From contig JADJWL010000004.1 of NCBI GenBank assembly GCA_016716385.1, positions 124,001 through 188,000 on the forward strand: a stretch of 64,000 nt of DNA, read 5' to 3'. A program made the position numbers and the translations under genes. The stretch's first letter is position 1. Each line of letters begins with the position of its first letter. The stretch comes from Bryobacterales bacterium (GTDB taxonomy: Bacteria > Acidobacteriota > Terriglobia > Bryobacterales > Bryobacteraceae). Positions 38,967 through 48,051 of this stretch are shown here, piece after piece. A model generated the notes under the pieces. It had not been told where the DNA came from. It ran no database searches and worked only from the letters and a program-made list of their open reading frames with translations.

Positions 38967-41018
38967 ATGAAGTGTATGACGAGACGATTTCTGGCACTCG
39001 CCCTCGCTGTGGCGTCACTTGGCTTGGCCGATGAGGGGATGTGGCTTGTGAACAATTTCCCCCGCGAGGCCGTGCGGGCCACCCATGGAGTGGAGGTGAC
39101 GGACGGGTTTCTGCAGCGGGTGCAGCGCGCCAGTGTCCGTTTCAACAACGGGGGATCGGCGTCCTTCGTGTCGCCTCGCGGCCTGCTGTTTACCAATCAC
39201 CATGTTGGCCGCGACTGCATCCACAAGCTGAGTTCGGCGGAGAACGACTACATCGCGCGCGGATTCCAGGCCAAGTCGCTAGCCGAGGAGAAGGCCTGTC
39301 CTGACTTGGAGATCAACATCCTCCACACGATCAAGCCGGTGACGGCCGAGGTCAAGGCCGTGGAGAAGCCCGGAATGTCGCCCGCGGAGATGAACGCTGC
39401 CCGCCGCGAGGAGATGGCCAGGCTCGAGAAAGAATGCGCCACCCGGACGGGCAACCGCTGTGACGTCGTCACGCTGTACTCGGGGGGGCGCTACGATCTC
39501 TACGAATACAAGAAGTTCACCGACGTACGCCTGGTGTTCGCGCCCGAAGAAGCGATCGCGGCTTTCGGAGGCGACCCGGACAACTTCACCTATCCCCGCT
39601 ATTGCCTGGACTTCGCGCTCTTCCGGGCGTACGACAACGGTAGACCTGTGGACTCGCGGGATTACTTCCGCTGGAGTCGCGGCGGTGCGCGGGATGGCGA
39701 GTTGATCTTTGTCCCGGGCAATCCCGGAACCACGGCACGACTCGATACTCTGGCGCAGTTGGAGTTCTCCCGCGACATTTCGTATCCGCTCCTGCATGAG
39801 CGGCTGGATTCGATGGTACGTATGCTGCTCGATTTCGGCGTGCGGAGCGAGGAGAACAAGCGGGTCGCCAATGCACCGCTGCTGTCCGCGCAGAACAGTT
39901 TCAAAGCGTATACAGGGTTTCTGCGAGGCCTCCGCGACGCTCGCCTGATGGCGCGCAAGCGCGACGAGGAGCAGACGTTGCGCGCCAAGGTCATGAGCGA
40001 TGAGGCGATGCGGAAGGAGTTCGGCTCCGTCTGGGACGATGTAGCGTCCGCCTACGCCGCCTATCGCGAGTACTTTGTCGAGTATTCCTTGAGTACCCCC
40101 GCGCTCTCCGACCTGTTCGGGATTGCGCGGCATGTGCTGCGCCTGCCGGAGGAGATGACCAAGCCAGGCGGCCAGCGGCTGCGGGAGTACCGGGATTCGA
40201 ATCTGCCGGCGATTGAGCAGGCGCTCTACTCACCCGCGCCGATCCACAAGGATTTGGAGGTTGCAATCCTTGCGGAGAATTTGCGCTTCCTGAGGGCGAA
40301 ACTCGGTGCGAGCCATCCGCTCGTCCAGGCGGCGCTGGCCGGGAAGACACCGGAGGCGGCCGCGGCGGATGCAGTTGGGTCGACGAAGCTGATCGACATC
40401 AGCGAGAGGAAGCGCCTCGCGGCGGACGCCGCAGCCGTGCGAGCCTCTTCCGATGGCATGCTGGTTCTCGCGCGCGCCTTCGAGGAACACAACCGGAAGT
40501 TCCGGAAGCGTCTTGAGGACGAATTGCAGGCCGTGCTCGCGTTGAGCGCCTCCAAGATCGCCCGGGCGAAATTCGGCACGGAAGGAGAAAGCTCCTATCC
40601 CGACGCCACGTTCACGTTTCGCGTCGCGTTCGGACCGGTTCGGGGCTTTGAAGCCGAGGGACGCACGATCCCGTACACGACCGTGACGCAGGGAGTCTAT
40701 GGCCGGGCGACGGGTACCGATCCGTTCCGGTTGCCGGAGAGCTGGCTGAGTGCGCGGCCGAAGCTCAACCCGAAGACATCCTTCAACTTCGTCAGCACGG
40801 CGGACATCCACGGAGGCAACTCGGGCAGCCCCACGTTGAACGCCAAAGGGGAGATTGTCGGAATCGTTTTTGACGGGAATCTGGACAGCTTGCCGAACCG
40901 GTTCGTCTACACGGACGGAACCGCCCGCGCGGTCCATGTTTCGAGCCAGATCGTGATCGAGTCGCTGGACAAGGTCTACGGCGCCAAGGCGCTCGTGAAG
41001 GAGTTGCGGGGCCGGTAG
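38967..41018 (+). CDS. S46-family dipeptidyl peptidase, secreted
   Basis: A protein of about 683 residues with a signal peptide (MTRRFLALALAVASLGLA) and the S46 landmarks. The N-terminal DEGMWLVNNFP motif, the catalytic His in TNHHVGRDCIH and the Ser in HGGNSGSPTLN (Ser619 by this start) are present. NFTYPRYCLDFALFRAYD is also conserved in S46 (DPP7/DPP11-like) enzymes. Such enzymes release dipeptides in the periplasm of Bacteroidetes and Acidobacteriota. The start could be ATG 38967 or 38976; the upstream in-frame codon at 38886 would put 27 residues ahead of the signal. A strong hairpin overlaps its stop. Confidence 0.93.
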   Translation: MKCMTRRFLALALAVASLGLADEGMWLVNNFPREAVRATHGVEVTDGFLQRVQRASVRFNNGGSASFVSPRGLLFTNHHVGRDCIHKLSSAENDYIARGFQAKSLAEEKACPDLEINILHTIKPVTAEVKAVEKPGMSPAEMNAARREEMARLEKECATRTGNRCDVVTLYSGGRYDLYEYKKFTDVRLVFAPEEAIAAFGGDPDNFTYPRYCLDFALFRAYDNGRPVDSRDYFRWSRGGARDGELIFVPGNPGTTARLDTLAQLEFSRDISYPLLHERLDSMVRMLLDFGVRSEENKRVANAPLLSAQNSFKAYTGFLRGLRDARLMARKRDEEQTLRAKVMSDEAMRKEFGSVWDDVASAYAAYREYFVEYSLSTPALSDLFGIARHVLRLPEEMTKPGGQRLREYRDSNLPAIEQALYSPAPIHKDLEVAILAENLRFLRAKLGASHPLVQAALAGKTPEAAAADAVGSTKLIDISERKRLAADAAAVRASSDGMLVLARAFEEHNRKFRKRLEDELQAVLALSASKIARAKFGTEGESSYPDATFTFRVAFGPVRGFEAEGRTIPYTTVTQGVYGRATGTDPFRLPESWLSARPKLNPKTSFNFVSTADIHGGNSGSPTLNAKGEIVGIVFDGNLDSLPNRFVYTDGTARAVHVSSQIVIESLDKVYGAKALVKELRGR

Positions 41019-41030
41019 CGCCGGCCCCGC
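41006..41030. terminator. GC-rich hairpin at the junction of convergent genes
   Basis: GCGGGGCCGG (41006-41015) and CCGGCCCCGC (41021-41030) form a perfect 10-base stem with a five-base loop. The stop codon of the peptidase gene lies in its middle. There is no T-run, so it may block readthrough from both directions rather than act as a classical terminator. Confidence 0.5.
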
Positions 41031-41036
41031 TCGCGG

Positions 41037-42245
41037 CTACGCTTTGAGGACCTGCTGCAAACGGCTGGCGACGATCTTGTGCTCTTCGTCCTGGAGGGTC
41101 CACATGGACACGCGGATCCCGTCCTTCATCTGGGACACCGCGATCGGCGGATCGCCGTCGCGGAGGCGACCTACGATGTCCTGGGGAGTGAAGCCCGCGC
41201 GGCCCGCATCCCAGGTCACGTTGACGTGCGGAACGTGGTTGGCGATTTCAGGAATGTGCAGTTCCGCCTGAACGGACTTCACCTTCTCCAGAGCCTTGAG
41301 AACATGAGCGGCGCGGCCGTCCAGAACGCGGCGCTCCGCGGCGTGGTCGAGCCGCACGTAGCGCTCTACGGCGGCGAGCAGGCCCATCATCTCCTCCTTG
41401 CCGACCTTCATCCCGCGGCCGATGCCGCCGTGCGGGCTGATCGCCTTGCGTCCGGCGGCCACCAGCTCTTCCGATCCCATCAGGATGCCGCTGGCCTGCG
41501 GGCCGAACAGGCCCTTCCCGCCGGAGAACGTCACCAGGTCGAAGCCTTCCTTGACGTACAGCGACAGGTTGCCGACCGGGGGCACGTCGGCCGCCGCATC
41601 GTTGAACGTGGGGACGCCGCGTTCCTTTCCTACGCGGATCCATTCGGCGCGCTTGATCCGGCCATCCGGATCGGCCTTGTTCAGGAAGAACATCATCGCC
41701 GTCCGGTCGTTGATGGCGCGGTCCAGTTCCTGGCGCGTTTCCACCCAGACGATTTTCGTCCCGCACTGGAGCATCTGGGCTTCGTAGCCGCTGCGATGGC
41801 TCTTTTGCTGGACGATTTCGTTCTTCATGCCGGAAGTGTCGGGAAGCCGGCGAAGGAACTCCGGGTTGCCTCGCGCGACGCAGGCAGCCGCGGCCACCTG
41901 GATCGCTGAGGCGGCTCCACACGTCACCATCGCGGCCGGGACACCGATGAGTTCAGCGATTCTCGCGCCGACTTTCTCCTGCAACTCAAGCATCGGCACG
42001 AAGTGGCGGCTCGCCTCTTCCATCGCCCCGACGACTTCAGGAGGCATAATCGAACCGCCGAGCACCGTGACAGTGCCGACCCCGTTGATTAATGGACGCA
42101 CGCCGACCTTGGCGTAAATGTCGCTGTGATAGCCACGGGCTGCCGGCGCTGCCGGGGCGGCGCCCGCTGCGCCAAGCGCGGCGGAGGCGGCCAGAAAACG
42201 CCGCCGGTTCGTAGTGTGCTGCATTCCGTTCACCTTGTTTGCCAT
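41037..42245 (-). CDS. Tat-exported SelA-fold PLP enzyme
   Basis: This 402-residue protein is of the SelA / DgaE / PLP-fold type-I group. It has INGVGTVTVLGGS (substrate loop), VTCGAASAIQVAAAACVARG (PLP-phosphate cup) and a Lys in TFSGGKGLFGPQASG (Schiff base candidate). A twin-arginine signal (NRRRFLAASAALGAAGAA) precedes it, so export with cofactor bound is predicted. Related enzymes act on selenocysteinyl-tRNA (SelA) or on sugar-acid phosphates (DgaE). An exported version must do something else. The ATG at 42245 opens into a six-residue leader before the Tat motif. Confidence 0.85.
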   Translation of the reverse strand: MANKVNGMQHTTNRRRFLAASAALGAAGAAPAAPAARGYHSDIYAKVGVRPLINGVGTVTVLGGSIMPPEVVGAMEEASRHFVPMLELQEKVGARIAELIGVPAAMVTCGAASAIQVAAAACVARGNPEFLRRLPDTSGMKNEIVQQKSHRSGYEAQMLQCGTKIVWVETRQELDRAINDRTAMMFFLNKADPDGRIKRAEWIRVGKERGVPTFNDAAADVPPVGNLSLYVKEGFDLVTFSGGKGLFGPQASGILMGSEELVAAGRKAISPHGGIGRGMKVGKEEMMGLLAAVERYVRLDHAAERRVLDGRAAHVLKALEKVKSVQAELHIPEIANHVPHVNVTWDAGRAGFTPQDIVGRLRDGDPPIAVSQMKDGIRVSMWTLQDEEHKIVASRLQQVLKA

Positions 42246-42318
42246 CGGGTACCTCGCGATCGGACGAAAACTTGTTCATGCCTATCGTAACGTTTTTGCG
42301 CCCGTTTGCACCATAACA

Positions 42319-42522
42319 ATGACGATGCCTGGAGATGTACAGAGCCCAGCCCCTCGAAGGCGAGGGCGTCCGCCCAAAGCCCGTCCACTGGCGGCGCTAC
42401 CCCCAGCGGAGAATCTTCCGCCGAGGCCTCCTCCCAGCGTTCTGGACGAGGCTCTGCGGCTCTACCGCTCCGGCAACTACCGGGAAGCTGAGAGCTTCTT
42501 CGAACGGGCGAAGAAGTCCTGA
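42319..42522 (+). CDS. Small AT-hook-like protein
   Basis: A protein of about 67 residues with an RRRGRPPKAR AT-hook-like motif near residue 13, then a Pro-rich linker (ENLPPRPPPS) and a single helix-turn-helix resembling half a TPR (EALRLYRSGNYREAESFF). It starts at ATG 42319 with no strong Shine-Dalgarno. The upstream in-frame extension to 42214 overlaps the minus-strand gene and was rejected. It precedes yvcK by 42 bases on the same strand. Whether it is expressed is uncertain. Confidence 0.5.
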   Translation: MTMPGDVQSPAPRRRGRPPKARPLAALPPAENLPPRPPPSVLDEALRLYRSGNYREAESFFERAKKS

Positions 42523-42564
42523 CACGGCGCGCGCTATGATACTCGGTGGGTTCCAGCCGCACCG

Positions 42565-43626
42565 ATGGAGAGCGCCTTCCGGCCATATAGAATTGTCGCG
42601 ATTGGAGGAGGGACAGGGCTCTCCGCCCTGTTGCAAGGTCTCAAACGCTACGCCGGTGCCCCCGGCGAAGCGGGACGTGATGGCGACCGCCCTCCAGTCG
42701 ATATCACAGCCGTTGTGACCGTAACCGATGACGGAGGCAGTTCCGGGCGCCTCCGCCGCGAGTTTGAGGTTCTCCCTCCGGGCGATATCCGGAATTGCAT
42801 GGTGGCGCTCTCCGAAGACGAGGCGCTGCTCTCCAAGCTCTTCCAGTACCGGTTCGACACGGGACGCGGTCTCAAAGGTCATAGCTTCGGGAACCTCTTT
42901 CTCACCGCTCTGACCAATGTCACAGGGGACTTTCAGCACGCCGTGCGCGTTTCCTCGGAAGTCCTGCGGATCGTCGGATCCATCTACCCTTCGACGCGCA
43001 GCAACGTCGTCCTGGAAGCGATTCTCGACGACCGGACGCCGGTGCTGGGCGAAACGCGTATCAGCCGCAGCCGCCGGCCGATTGACCACATCCGCCTGAA
43101 GCCGCGCCGGTGCCGCCCCCTGCCGGAGACTCTCGCCGCGATTGAAACGGCGGACCTGATCACGCTGGGGCCGGGTTCGCTCTTTACGAGCGTCATCCCC
43201 AACCTGCTGGTGGAGGGGATTGCCGACGCCATCCGGCGGTCGCGCGCGGTGACCGCATATTATGTCAACCTGATGTGGCAGCCAGGGGAAACCATGAGGT
43301 TTTCCGCCGCCGACCACATCCGCGCCATCTACCGTCATTCCGGAGAGGGACTGCTGGACTACGTGGTTGCCAATGCCCGAGAGATCCCGGCGGCGCAGCA
43401 GCGCCGGTACGCGCGGCAGCAGGTACGGCCGGTGGACCTTGACCTGGACGCCCTGGGCGGTCTGGGGGTAGACGTGGTGGCGGGGAACTTCCTGGCCGAA
43501 GGGGTCAAGATCCGCCACAACCCTGAAGCGGCCGCCGCGGTGGCCGTTCAACTTGCCAGAGAGGGCCGCCTGCGCCGCGAACTGGCGGCCACTGAAGCAG
43601 AACGGAGTTTATGGAAAGCCAATTGA
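42565..43626 (+). CDS. yvcK: YvcK/CofD-family protein, gluconeogenesis factor type
   Basis: This 353-residue protein has the YvcK signature: VAIGGGTGLSALLQGLK, VVTVTDDGGSSGRLRREF and PPGDIRNCMVAL. TLGPGSLFTSVIPNLLVEGI is also present. YvcK binds UDP-sugars and affects central carbon and cell-wall metabolism in Bacillus and Mycobacterium. Here it precedes glmU with a 16-base overlap, which makes biological sense because GlmU makes UDP-GlcNAc. Length is slightly above the usual 320-330. It heads the seven-gene run ending at galT. Confidence 0.93.
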   Translation: MESAFRPYRIVAIGGGTGLSALLQGLKRYAGAPGEAGRDGDRPPVDITAVVTVTDDGGSSGRLRREFEVLPPGDIRNCMVALSEDEALLSKLFQYRFDTGRGLKGHSFGNLFLTALTNVTGDFQHAVRVSSEVLRIVGSIYPSTRSNVVLEAILDDRTPVLGETRISRSRRPIDHIRLKPRRCRPLPETLAAIETADLITLGPGSLFTSVIPNLLVEGIADAIRRSRAVTAYYVNLMWQPGETMRFSAADHIRAIYRHSGEGLLDYVVANAREIPAAQQRRYARQQVRPVDLDLDALGGLGVDVVAGNFLAEGVKIRHNPEAAAAVAVQLAREGRLRRELAATEAERSLWKAN

Positions 43627-44990
43627 CGATTCTCATCCTGGCGGCGGGACTCGGGACGCGGATGCGTTCCACGCGCGCCAAGGTCCTGCACCGCGCCGGG
43701 GGCCGCGCGCTGATCGAACACGTGGTGAACACGGCGCGTGAACTGACGACGCCGGACCGGATATCCGTTGTGGTCGGACATCAGGCGGACGAGGTCAAGC
43801 GCCTCCTGGAACCCGCCGGCGTCCGGTTTGTCCACCAGGAGGAGCAGAAGGGCACCGGACACGCCGTGCTCGCCTGCCGCGACTCCGCTCCCGCCGAAGG
43901 ACACGTCCTGATTCTCTACGGAGATTGCCCGCTGATTGCTCCGTCGACCCTGCGCCGTTTGTACGAAACGCAGGCGGCGTCGGCCGCGGCGGCTACCCTG
44001 ATCACCACCGAACTCGATGATCCCACCGGCTATGGACGCGTGCTGACGAATCCCGATGGCAGCGTTTCGGCGATTGTCGAACACCGGGCGGCGGACTCGA
44101 CCCAACTCGCCATACGCCAGATCAACTCGGGGATCTACTGTTTCGTGGCTGACGCACTCTGGCGGCATCTCAGCGAAATCCGGCCCGACAATCCGGCTGC
44201 GGAGTATTACTTGACGGATATCGTGGCATTGCTAAACGAGGCGGGGCAGCACGTGCAGGCTCTGCCGGTCGCCGATCCGGCTGAGGTTCTCGGCATCAAC
44301 AACCGCGTCGAATTGGCCGAGGTAGATCGCATTTTTCGGGCCCGAAAGGTGCGCCAAGTGATGCTCGACGGAGTCACAGTCGAGAGGCCCGAAACGGTGA
44401 CCATCGATGCCGATGTCCACATCGGGCGCGACACAGTGATCGGGCCGTTCGCCCAGCTTCTGGCCGGGACCCGCATTGGTGAACAATGCCGGGTCGGTGC
44501 GTGTTCCATCCTGACGCAGACGGAGTTGGGGGATGCGGTCGAGATCGGACCGTTCACCGTCGTCGCGGACTCCCGTATCGACTCCGGCGGCGTTGTCGGG
44601 CCCTTCGCCCGCCTGCGGCCGGGCAACGAGATTGCCGCCGGGGCGCGTATTGGCAATTTCGTCGAACTGAAGAAGACGCGCTTCGGCGCCGGGTCGAAAG
44701 CCAACCATCTCACCTATCTGGGAGACACGGAGGTCGGCGCCGGAGTCAACATCGGGGCGGGGTCGATCACCTGCAACTACGACGGCAGCCGCAAGCATGC
44801 CACCCGCATCGGAGACGGTGCGTTCGTCGGCAGCAACTCAACGCTCGTCGCGCCGGTCGAGGTCGGCGAAGGCGCGTATCTGGCGGCTGGTTCGGTGATC
44901 ACCGACGCTGTCCCCTCGGGAGCCCTGGGCCTTGGCCGTGCGCGGCAACTGGTCAAAGAAGGATGGGTGGACCGGAAGAAAGGGCAGTAG
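43611..44990 (+). CDS. glmU: Bifunctional UDP-GlcNAc pyrophosphorylase / GlcN-1-P acetyltransferase
   Basis: This 459-residue enzyme carries the N-terminal uridylyltransferase motif LAAGLGTRMRSTRAKVLH and the C-terminal left-handed beta-helix with hexapeptide repeats (IGPFAQLLAGTRIGEQC, VNIGAGSITCNYDG). It makes UDP-GlcNAc for peptidoglycan and LPS in the cytoplasm. Normal bacterial length. The ATG at 43611 lies inside the last codons of yvcK. The symporter starts nine bases downstream, continuing the run. Confidence 0.97.
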   Translation: MESQLTILILAAGLGTRMRSTRAKVLHRAGGRALIEHVVNTARELTTPDRISVVVGHQADEVKRLLEPAGVRFVHQEEQKGTGHAVLACRDSAPAEGHVLILYGDCPLIAPSTLRRLYETQAASAAAATLITTELDDPTGYGRVLTNPDGSVSAIVEHRAADSTQLAIRQINSGIYCFVADALWRHLSEIRPDNPAAEYYLTDIVALLNEAGQHVQALPVADPAEVLGINNRVELAEVDRIFRARKVRQVMLDGVTVERPETVTIDADVHIGRDTVIGPFAQLLAGTRIGEQCRVGACSILTQTELGDAVEIGPFTVVADSRIDSGGVVGPFARLRPGNEIAAGARIGNFVELKKTRFGAGSKANHLTYLGDTEVGAGVNIGAGSITCNYDGSRKHATRIGDGAFVGSNSTLVAPVEVGEGAYLAAGSVITDAVPSGALGLGRARQLVKEGWVDRKKGQ

Positions 44991-44999
44991 CCGCCTTTC

Positions 45000-46712
45000 G
45001 TGAATCGCATCCTTCTGGAACCGGTTGACTACGCCGTCCTCGGCGTGTACCTGGCATTCGTGGTGGCCATCGGCGTCGCGCTGAAGCGCTTCATGCGGAC
45101 GAGCGACGACTTCCTGATGACGGGACGGTCCATGCCCGCCTGGGTGGCCGGACTCGCGTTTCTTTCGGCGAACCTCGGCGCGCAGGAGGTGATGGGAATG
45201 GCCGCGTCCGGCGCCAAGTACGGCATCGCGACGAGCCATTTTTATTGGGTCGGCGCCGTGCCCGCGATGGTCTTCGTCGGCGTGTTCATGATGCCGTTCT
45301 ACTACGGCTCGCGTGCACGCTCGGTGCCCGAATACCTGAAACTCCGCTTCGACGAGAAGACCCGCGGCTTTAACGCACTCACATTCGCCGCCATGACGAT
45401 CTTCTCCTCGGGGATCTCGCTTTACGCGATGGGGCTGCTGCTGGCATCGCTGCTTGGTTGGGACTTCCACGCCAGCATCGCCCTTTCCGCGCTGATCGTC
45501 CTGGCGTACATCTTTCTCGGCGGGCTGGCGTCGGCGATCTATAACGAGGTCCTGCAGTTCTTTCTCATTGTCGCGGGCTTCTTCCCACTCGTTGTCCTCG
45601 GGCTCACGGATGTCGGCGGCTGGAACGGTCTGACCGCCCGGCTGGGCGAAGTCGCCACGTCGCAGGGATTCGCTGCCGGGGCGTATACGGAGTCCTGGCG
45701 CCATACGGCCAGCGCCGCCGCCAACCCTATGGGCGTCGAGTGGTTCGGACTCGCTATGGGCTTGGGGTTTGTGTTGTCCTTCGGCTACTGGTGTACCGAT
45801 TTTCTGGTGGTGCAGAGGGCGATGGCCGCGCGCTCGATGACAGCGGCTCGCCGGACGCCGCTGATCGCCGCGGTGCCGAAAATGCTGTTTCCCTTCCTGG
45901 TCATCCTGCCGGGAATGATTGCCCTGGCGCTCACGAACGATGGCGGTGCATCCGGGTTCCGCCTGCCTCTGAAGGAGGACGGCAGCCTGAATTACGATAT
46001 GACCATTCCGCTGATGCTCGGCCACTACTTCCCTCCGGGGATCCTCGGGCTGGGCCTGACGGCGCTGATGGCATCGTTTATGTCCGGAATGGCGGGCAAC
46101 GTGACGGCGTTCAACACGGTGTGGACCTACGACATTTACCAGTCGTACATCCGCAGCCAGGCTTCCGACCGGCATTACCTGTGGGTGGGCCGATTCGCTA
46201 CGGTCTTTGGGATTGCCGCGTCGGTGGGTGCGGCGTTTGTCGCAACGCGGTTCAACAACATCATGGACTTCTTACAGTTGGTGTTCGCGTTCGTGAACGC
46301 GCCCCTGTTCGCGACGTTCCTGCTGGGGATGTTCTGGAAGCGGGCGACCGGACACGGCGCGTTCGCGGGACTGGTGGCGGGTACGCTGGCCGCGGCGGCG
46401 CATCACGGGCTCTCGCTCCCGGCCGATGCGCTGCCGGGCGTCAAGGGCGGCTGGTTCGGCGTCACGGCGCGCTATGCGAGTGAGATGGCGCAGAATTTCT
46501 GGACAGCGATCTACGCCTGGACGGCCTGCTTTCTGGTGACGGTGGGGGTCAGCATCGTGACGGCTGCGCCGCGCGAGGAGTCCCTGCGCGGCCTCGTGCA
46601 TTCGCTGACGCCGCGTTCGGCGGACGCGGGGGTTCCCTGGTTCCGCAGACCCGGTCCCCTGGGCGCCGCCATTATTGTGATGGCCGCCGTGTTGAACGCA
46701 TTCTTCTGGTGA
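45000..46712 (+). CDS. Sodium/sugar symporter (SSS family), probable galactose or glucose importer
   Basis: This 570-residue protein has about 13-14 predicted membrane helices and the SSS patterns YAVLGVYLAFVVAIGVALKRF, NLGAQEVMGMAASGAKYG and SGISLYAMGLLLAS. GGLASAIYNEVLQFFLIVAG is also characteristic of SGLT-type carriers. It begins at a GTG nine bases after glmU. Position directly ahead of galK, galE and galT suggests galactose as substrate; the family also carries glucose and other solutes. Its stop TGA overlaps the next ATG. Confidence 0.92.
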   Translation: MNRILLEPVDYAVLGVYLAFVVAIGVALKRFMRTSDDFLMTGRSMPAWVAGLAFLSANLGAQEVMGMAASGAKYGIATSHFYWVGAVPAMVFVGVFMMPFYYGSRARSVPEYLKLRFDEKTRGFNALTFAAMTIFSSGISLYAMGLLLASLLGWDFHASIALSALIVLAYIFLGGLASAIYNEVLQFFLIVAGFFPLVVLGLTDVGGWNGLTARLGEVATSQGFAAGAYTESWRHTASAAANPMGVEWFGLAMGLGFVLSFGYWCTDFLVVQRAMAARSMTAARRTPLIAAVPKMLFPFLVILPGMIALALTNDGGASGFRLPLKEDGSLNYDMTIPLMLGHYFPPGILGLGLTALMASFMSGMAGNVTAFNTVWTYDIYQSYIRSQASDRHYLWVGRFATVFGIAASVGAAFVATRFNNIMDFLQLVFAFVNAPLFATFLLGMFWKRATGHGAFAGLVAGTLAAAAHHGLSLPADALPGVKGGWFGVTARYASEMAQNFWTAIYAWTACFLVTVGVSIVTAAPREESLRGLVHSLTPRSADAGVPWFRRPGPLGAAIIVMAAVLNAFFW

Positions 46713-46915
46713 TGCCGATGGATCTCGATCTCCGCAAGCCGCTCGGTCTGCTCTTCGCCGTCCTCGGACTTCTCCTCGCCGCCTACGGCATGGCGGGTGA
46801 CGCCTCCGTGTACCGCAAGTCTCTCGGGGTTAACGTGAACCTGTGGTGGGGAGGATTCCTTCTGGTCTCAGGCTGCGCGGTGCTGGCGGTCGCGCGGCGA
46901 GGGAGCGGCCGATGA
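46712..46915 (+). CDS. Small two-helix membrane protein of the gal operon
   Basis: This 67-residue protein has two hydrophobic helices (LGLLFAVLGLLLAAYGMAG and VNLWWGGFLLVSGCAVLAV) and a basic end. It overlaps the symporter stop (TGATG) and its own stop overlaps galK (ATGA), so it is translated within the operon. It could be an accessory subunit of the symporter; function is unknown. Confidence 0.75.
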   Translation: MPMDLDLRKPLGLLFAVLGLLLAAYGMAGDASVYRKSLGVNVNLWWGGFLLVSGCAVLAVARRGSGR

Positions 46916-48051
46916 CCGGCAGGGAGTTGCGGGAGCGATTCCGGGAGCGCTTCGGCCTGGAGCCCCGCGTATTCCGTGCCCCCGGGCGCGTCAATCTGAT
47001 CGGCGATCACACCGACTACAGCGACGGCTTTGTCCTGCCGGCCGCCATCCACCTTGCGGCATGGGTCGCGGTGGCGGCCAGGCCTGAACCGGCAGTTCTC
47101 GCCATCTCGCAGAACCTTGCTGACGAATACGCGTTCTCGATCGGCAACGGCGAGGCGCGGCGGCGTGGGGCGTGGACCGATTACGTCGAAGGCGTGGCGG
47201 TGACGCTGGGCAAGGCCGGATTTCCGATCACCGGCGGCGTCCTACTGATCGACAGCGAAGTTCCGATCGGCGCGGGCCTGAGTTCATCGGCGTCGCTCGA
47301 GGTCGCCGTGGCGAGCGCTTTGCTTGCGAATTCCGGGCAAGCCGCCGAGCCCCTCGAACTCGCATTGCTCTGCCAGCGCGCAGAGAACGAATTCGCCGGG
47401 ATGCGCTGCGGCATCATGGATCAATTCACCGCCTGCTTCGGGCGCCGGGGCAGCGCGCTACTGCTCGATTGCCGGACGCTGGGGCACTGGCTGGTTCCTC
47501 TGCCGTCCGGGGTCCGGATCGTCGTGTGCAATACGATGGTCCGGCATACGCTGGCGGGCAGCGAGTACAACCGGAGGCGTGAAGATTGCGAGACCGCCGC
47601 CCGGCTGCTGGGCGTCAAGGCGCTGCGCGATGTCAGCGCCGCCGATCTCGCACGCCGCGCCGCGGACCTGCCGGAGCAGCTCGCACGCCGCGCCCGCCAC
47701 GTCGTGACCGAGAACGCCCGCGTGCGCCAGGCCGCCGATGCGCTGCGGCGGGGCGACTGCACGGCTTTTGGATCCTCGATGAACGAATCCCACACGAGCC
47801 TTCGCGACGACTTCGAAGTCAGTTGCGCGGAACTCGATCTGATGGCCGAGTTGGCGCGCCGCCAGCCCGGGGTGTACGGCGCCCGCATGACGGGCGGCGG
47901 CTTCGGCGGATCAGTCGTCAGCCTCGTCGAAGACCAGCACGTCAACAGGTTTCTGGATGAAGTGACCGCCGGCTATCGCGCCAGCACCGGCATTGCTCCC
48001 GATCTGACGATCTGCCACGCAGCGGCCGGCGCGGAAGAGGTACTGGGATGA
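46912..48051 (+). CDS. galK: Galactokinase
   Basis: This 379-residue GHMP kinase phosphorylates galactose to galactose 1-phosphate. Motifs are FRAPGRVNLIGDHTDYSDGF (family signature), VPIGAGLSSSASLEVA (ATP loop) and MTGGGFGGSVVSLV (C-terminal motif). The ATG at 46912 overlaps the previous stop; an in-frame GTG-like extension upstream to 46843 was rejected because it is inside the small membrane gene. It overlaps galE (ATGA). Confidence 0.96.
   Translation: MTGRELRERFRERFGLEPRVFRAPGRVNLIGDHTDYSDGFVLPAAIHLAAWVAVAARPEPAVLAISQNLADEYAFSIGNGEARRRGAWTDYVEGVAVTLGKAGFPITGGVLLIDSEVPIGAGLSSSASLEVAVASALLANSGQAAEPLELALLCQRAENEFAGMRCGIMDQFTACFGRRGSALLLDCRTLGHWLVPLPSGVRIVVCNTMVRHTLAGSEYNRRREDCETAARLLGVKALRDVSAADLARRAADLPEQLARRARHVVTENARVRQAADALRRGDCTAFGSSMNESHTSLRDDFEVSCAELDLMAELARRQPGVYGARMTGGGFGGSVVSLVEDQHVNRFLDEVTAGYRASTGIAPDLTICHAAAGAEEVLG

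Noticed and set aside
44838..46175. A 445-codon minus-strand frame opposite glmU and the symporter
   Set aside because: Charge-rich, low-complexity shadow of two clear genes.
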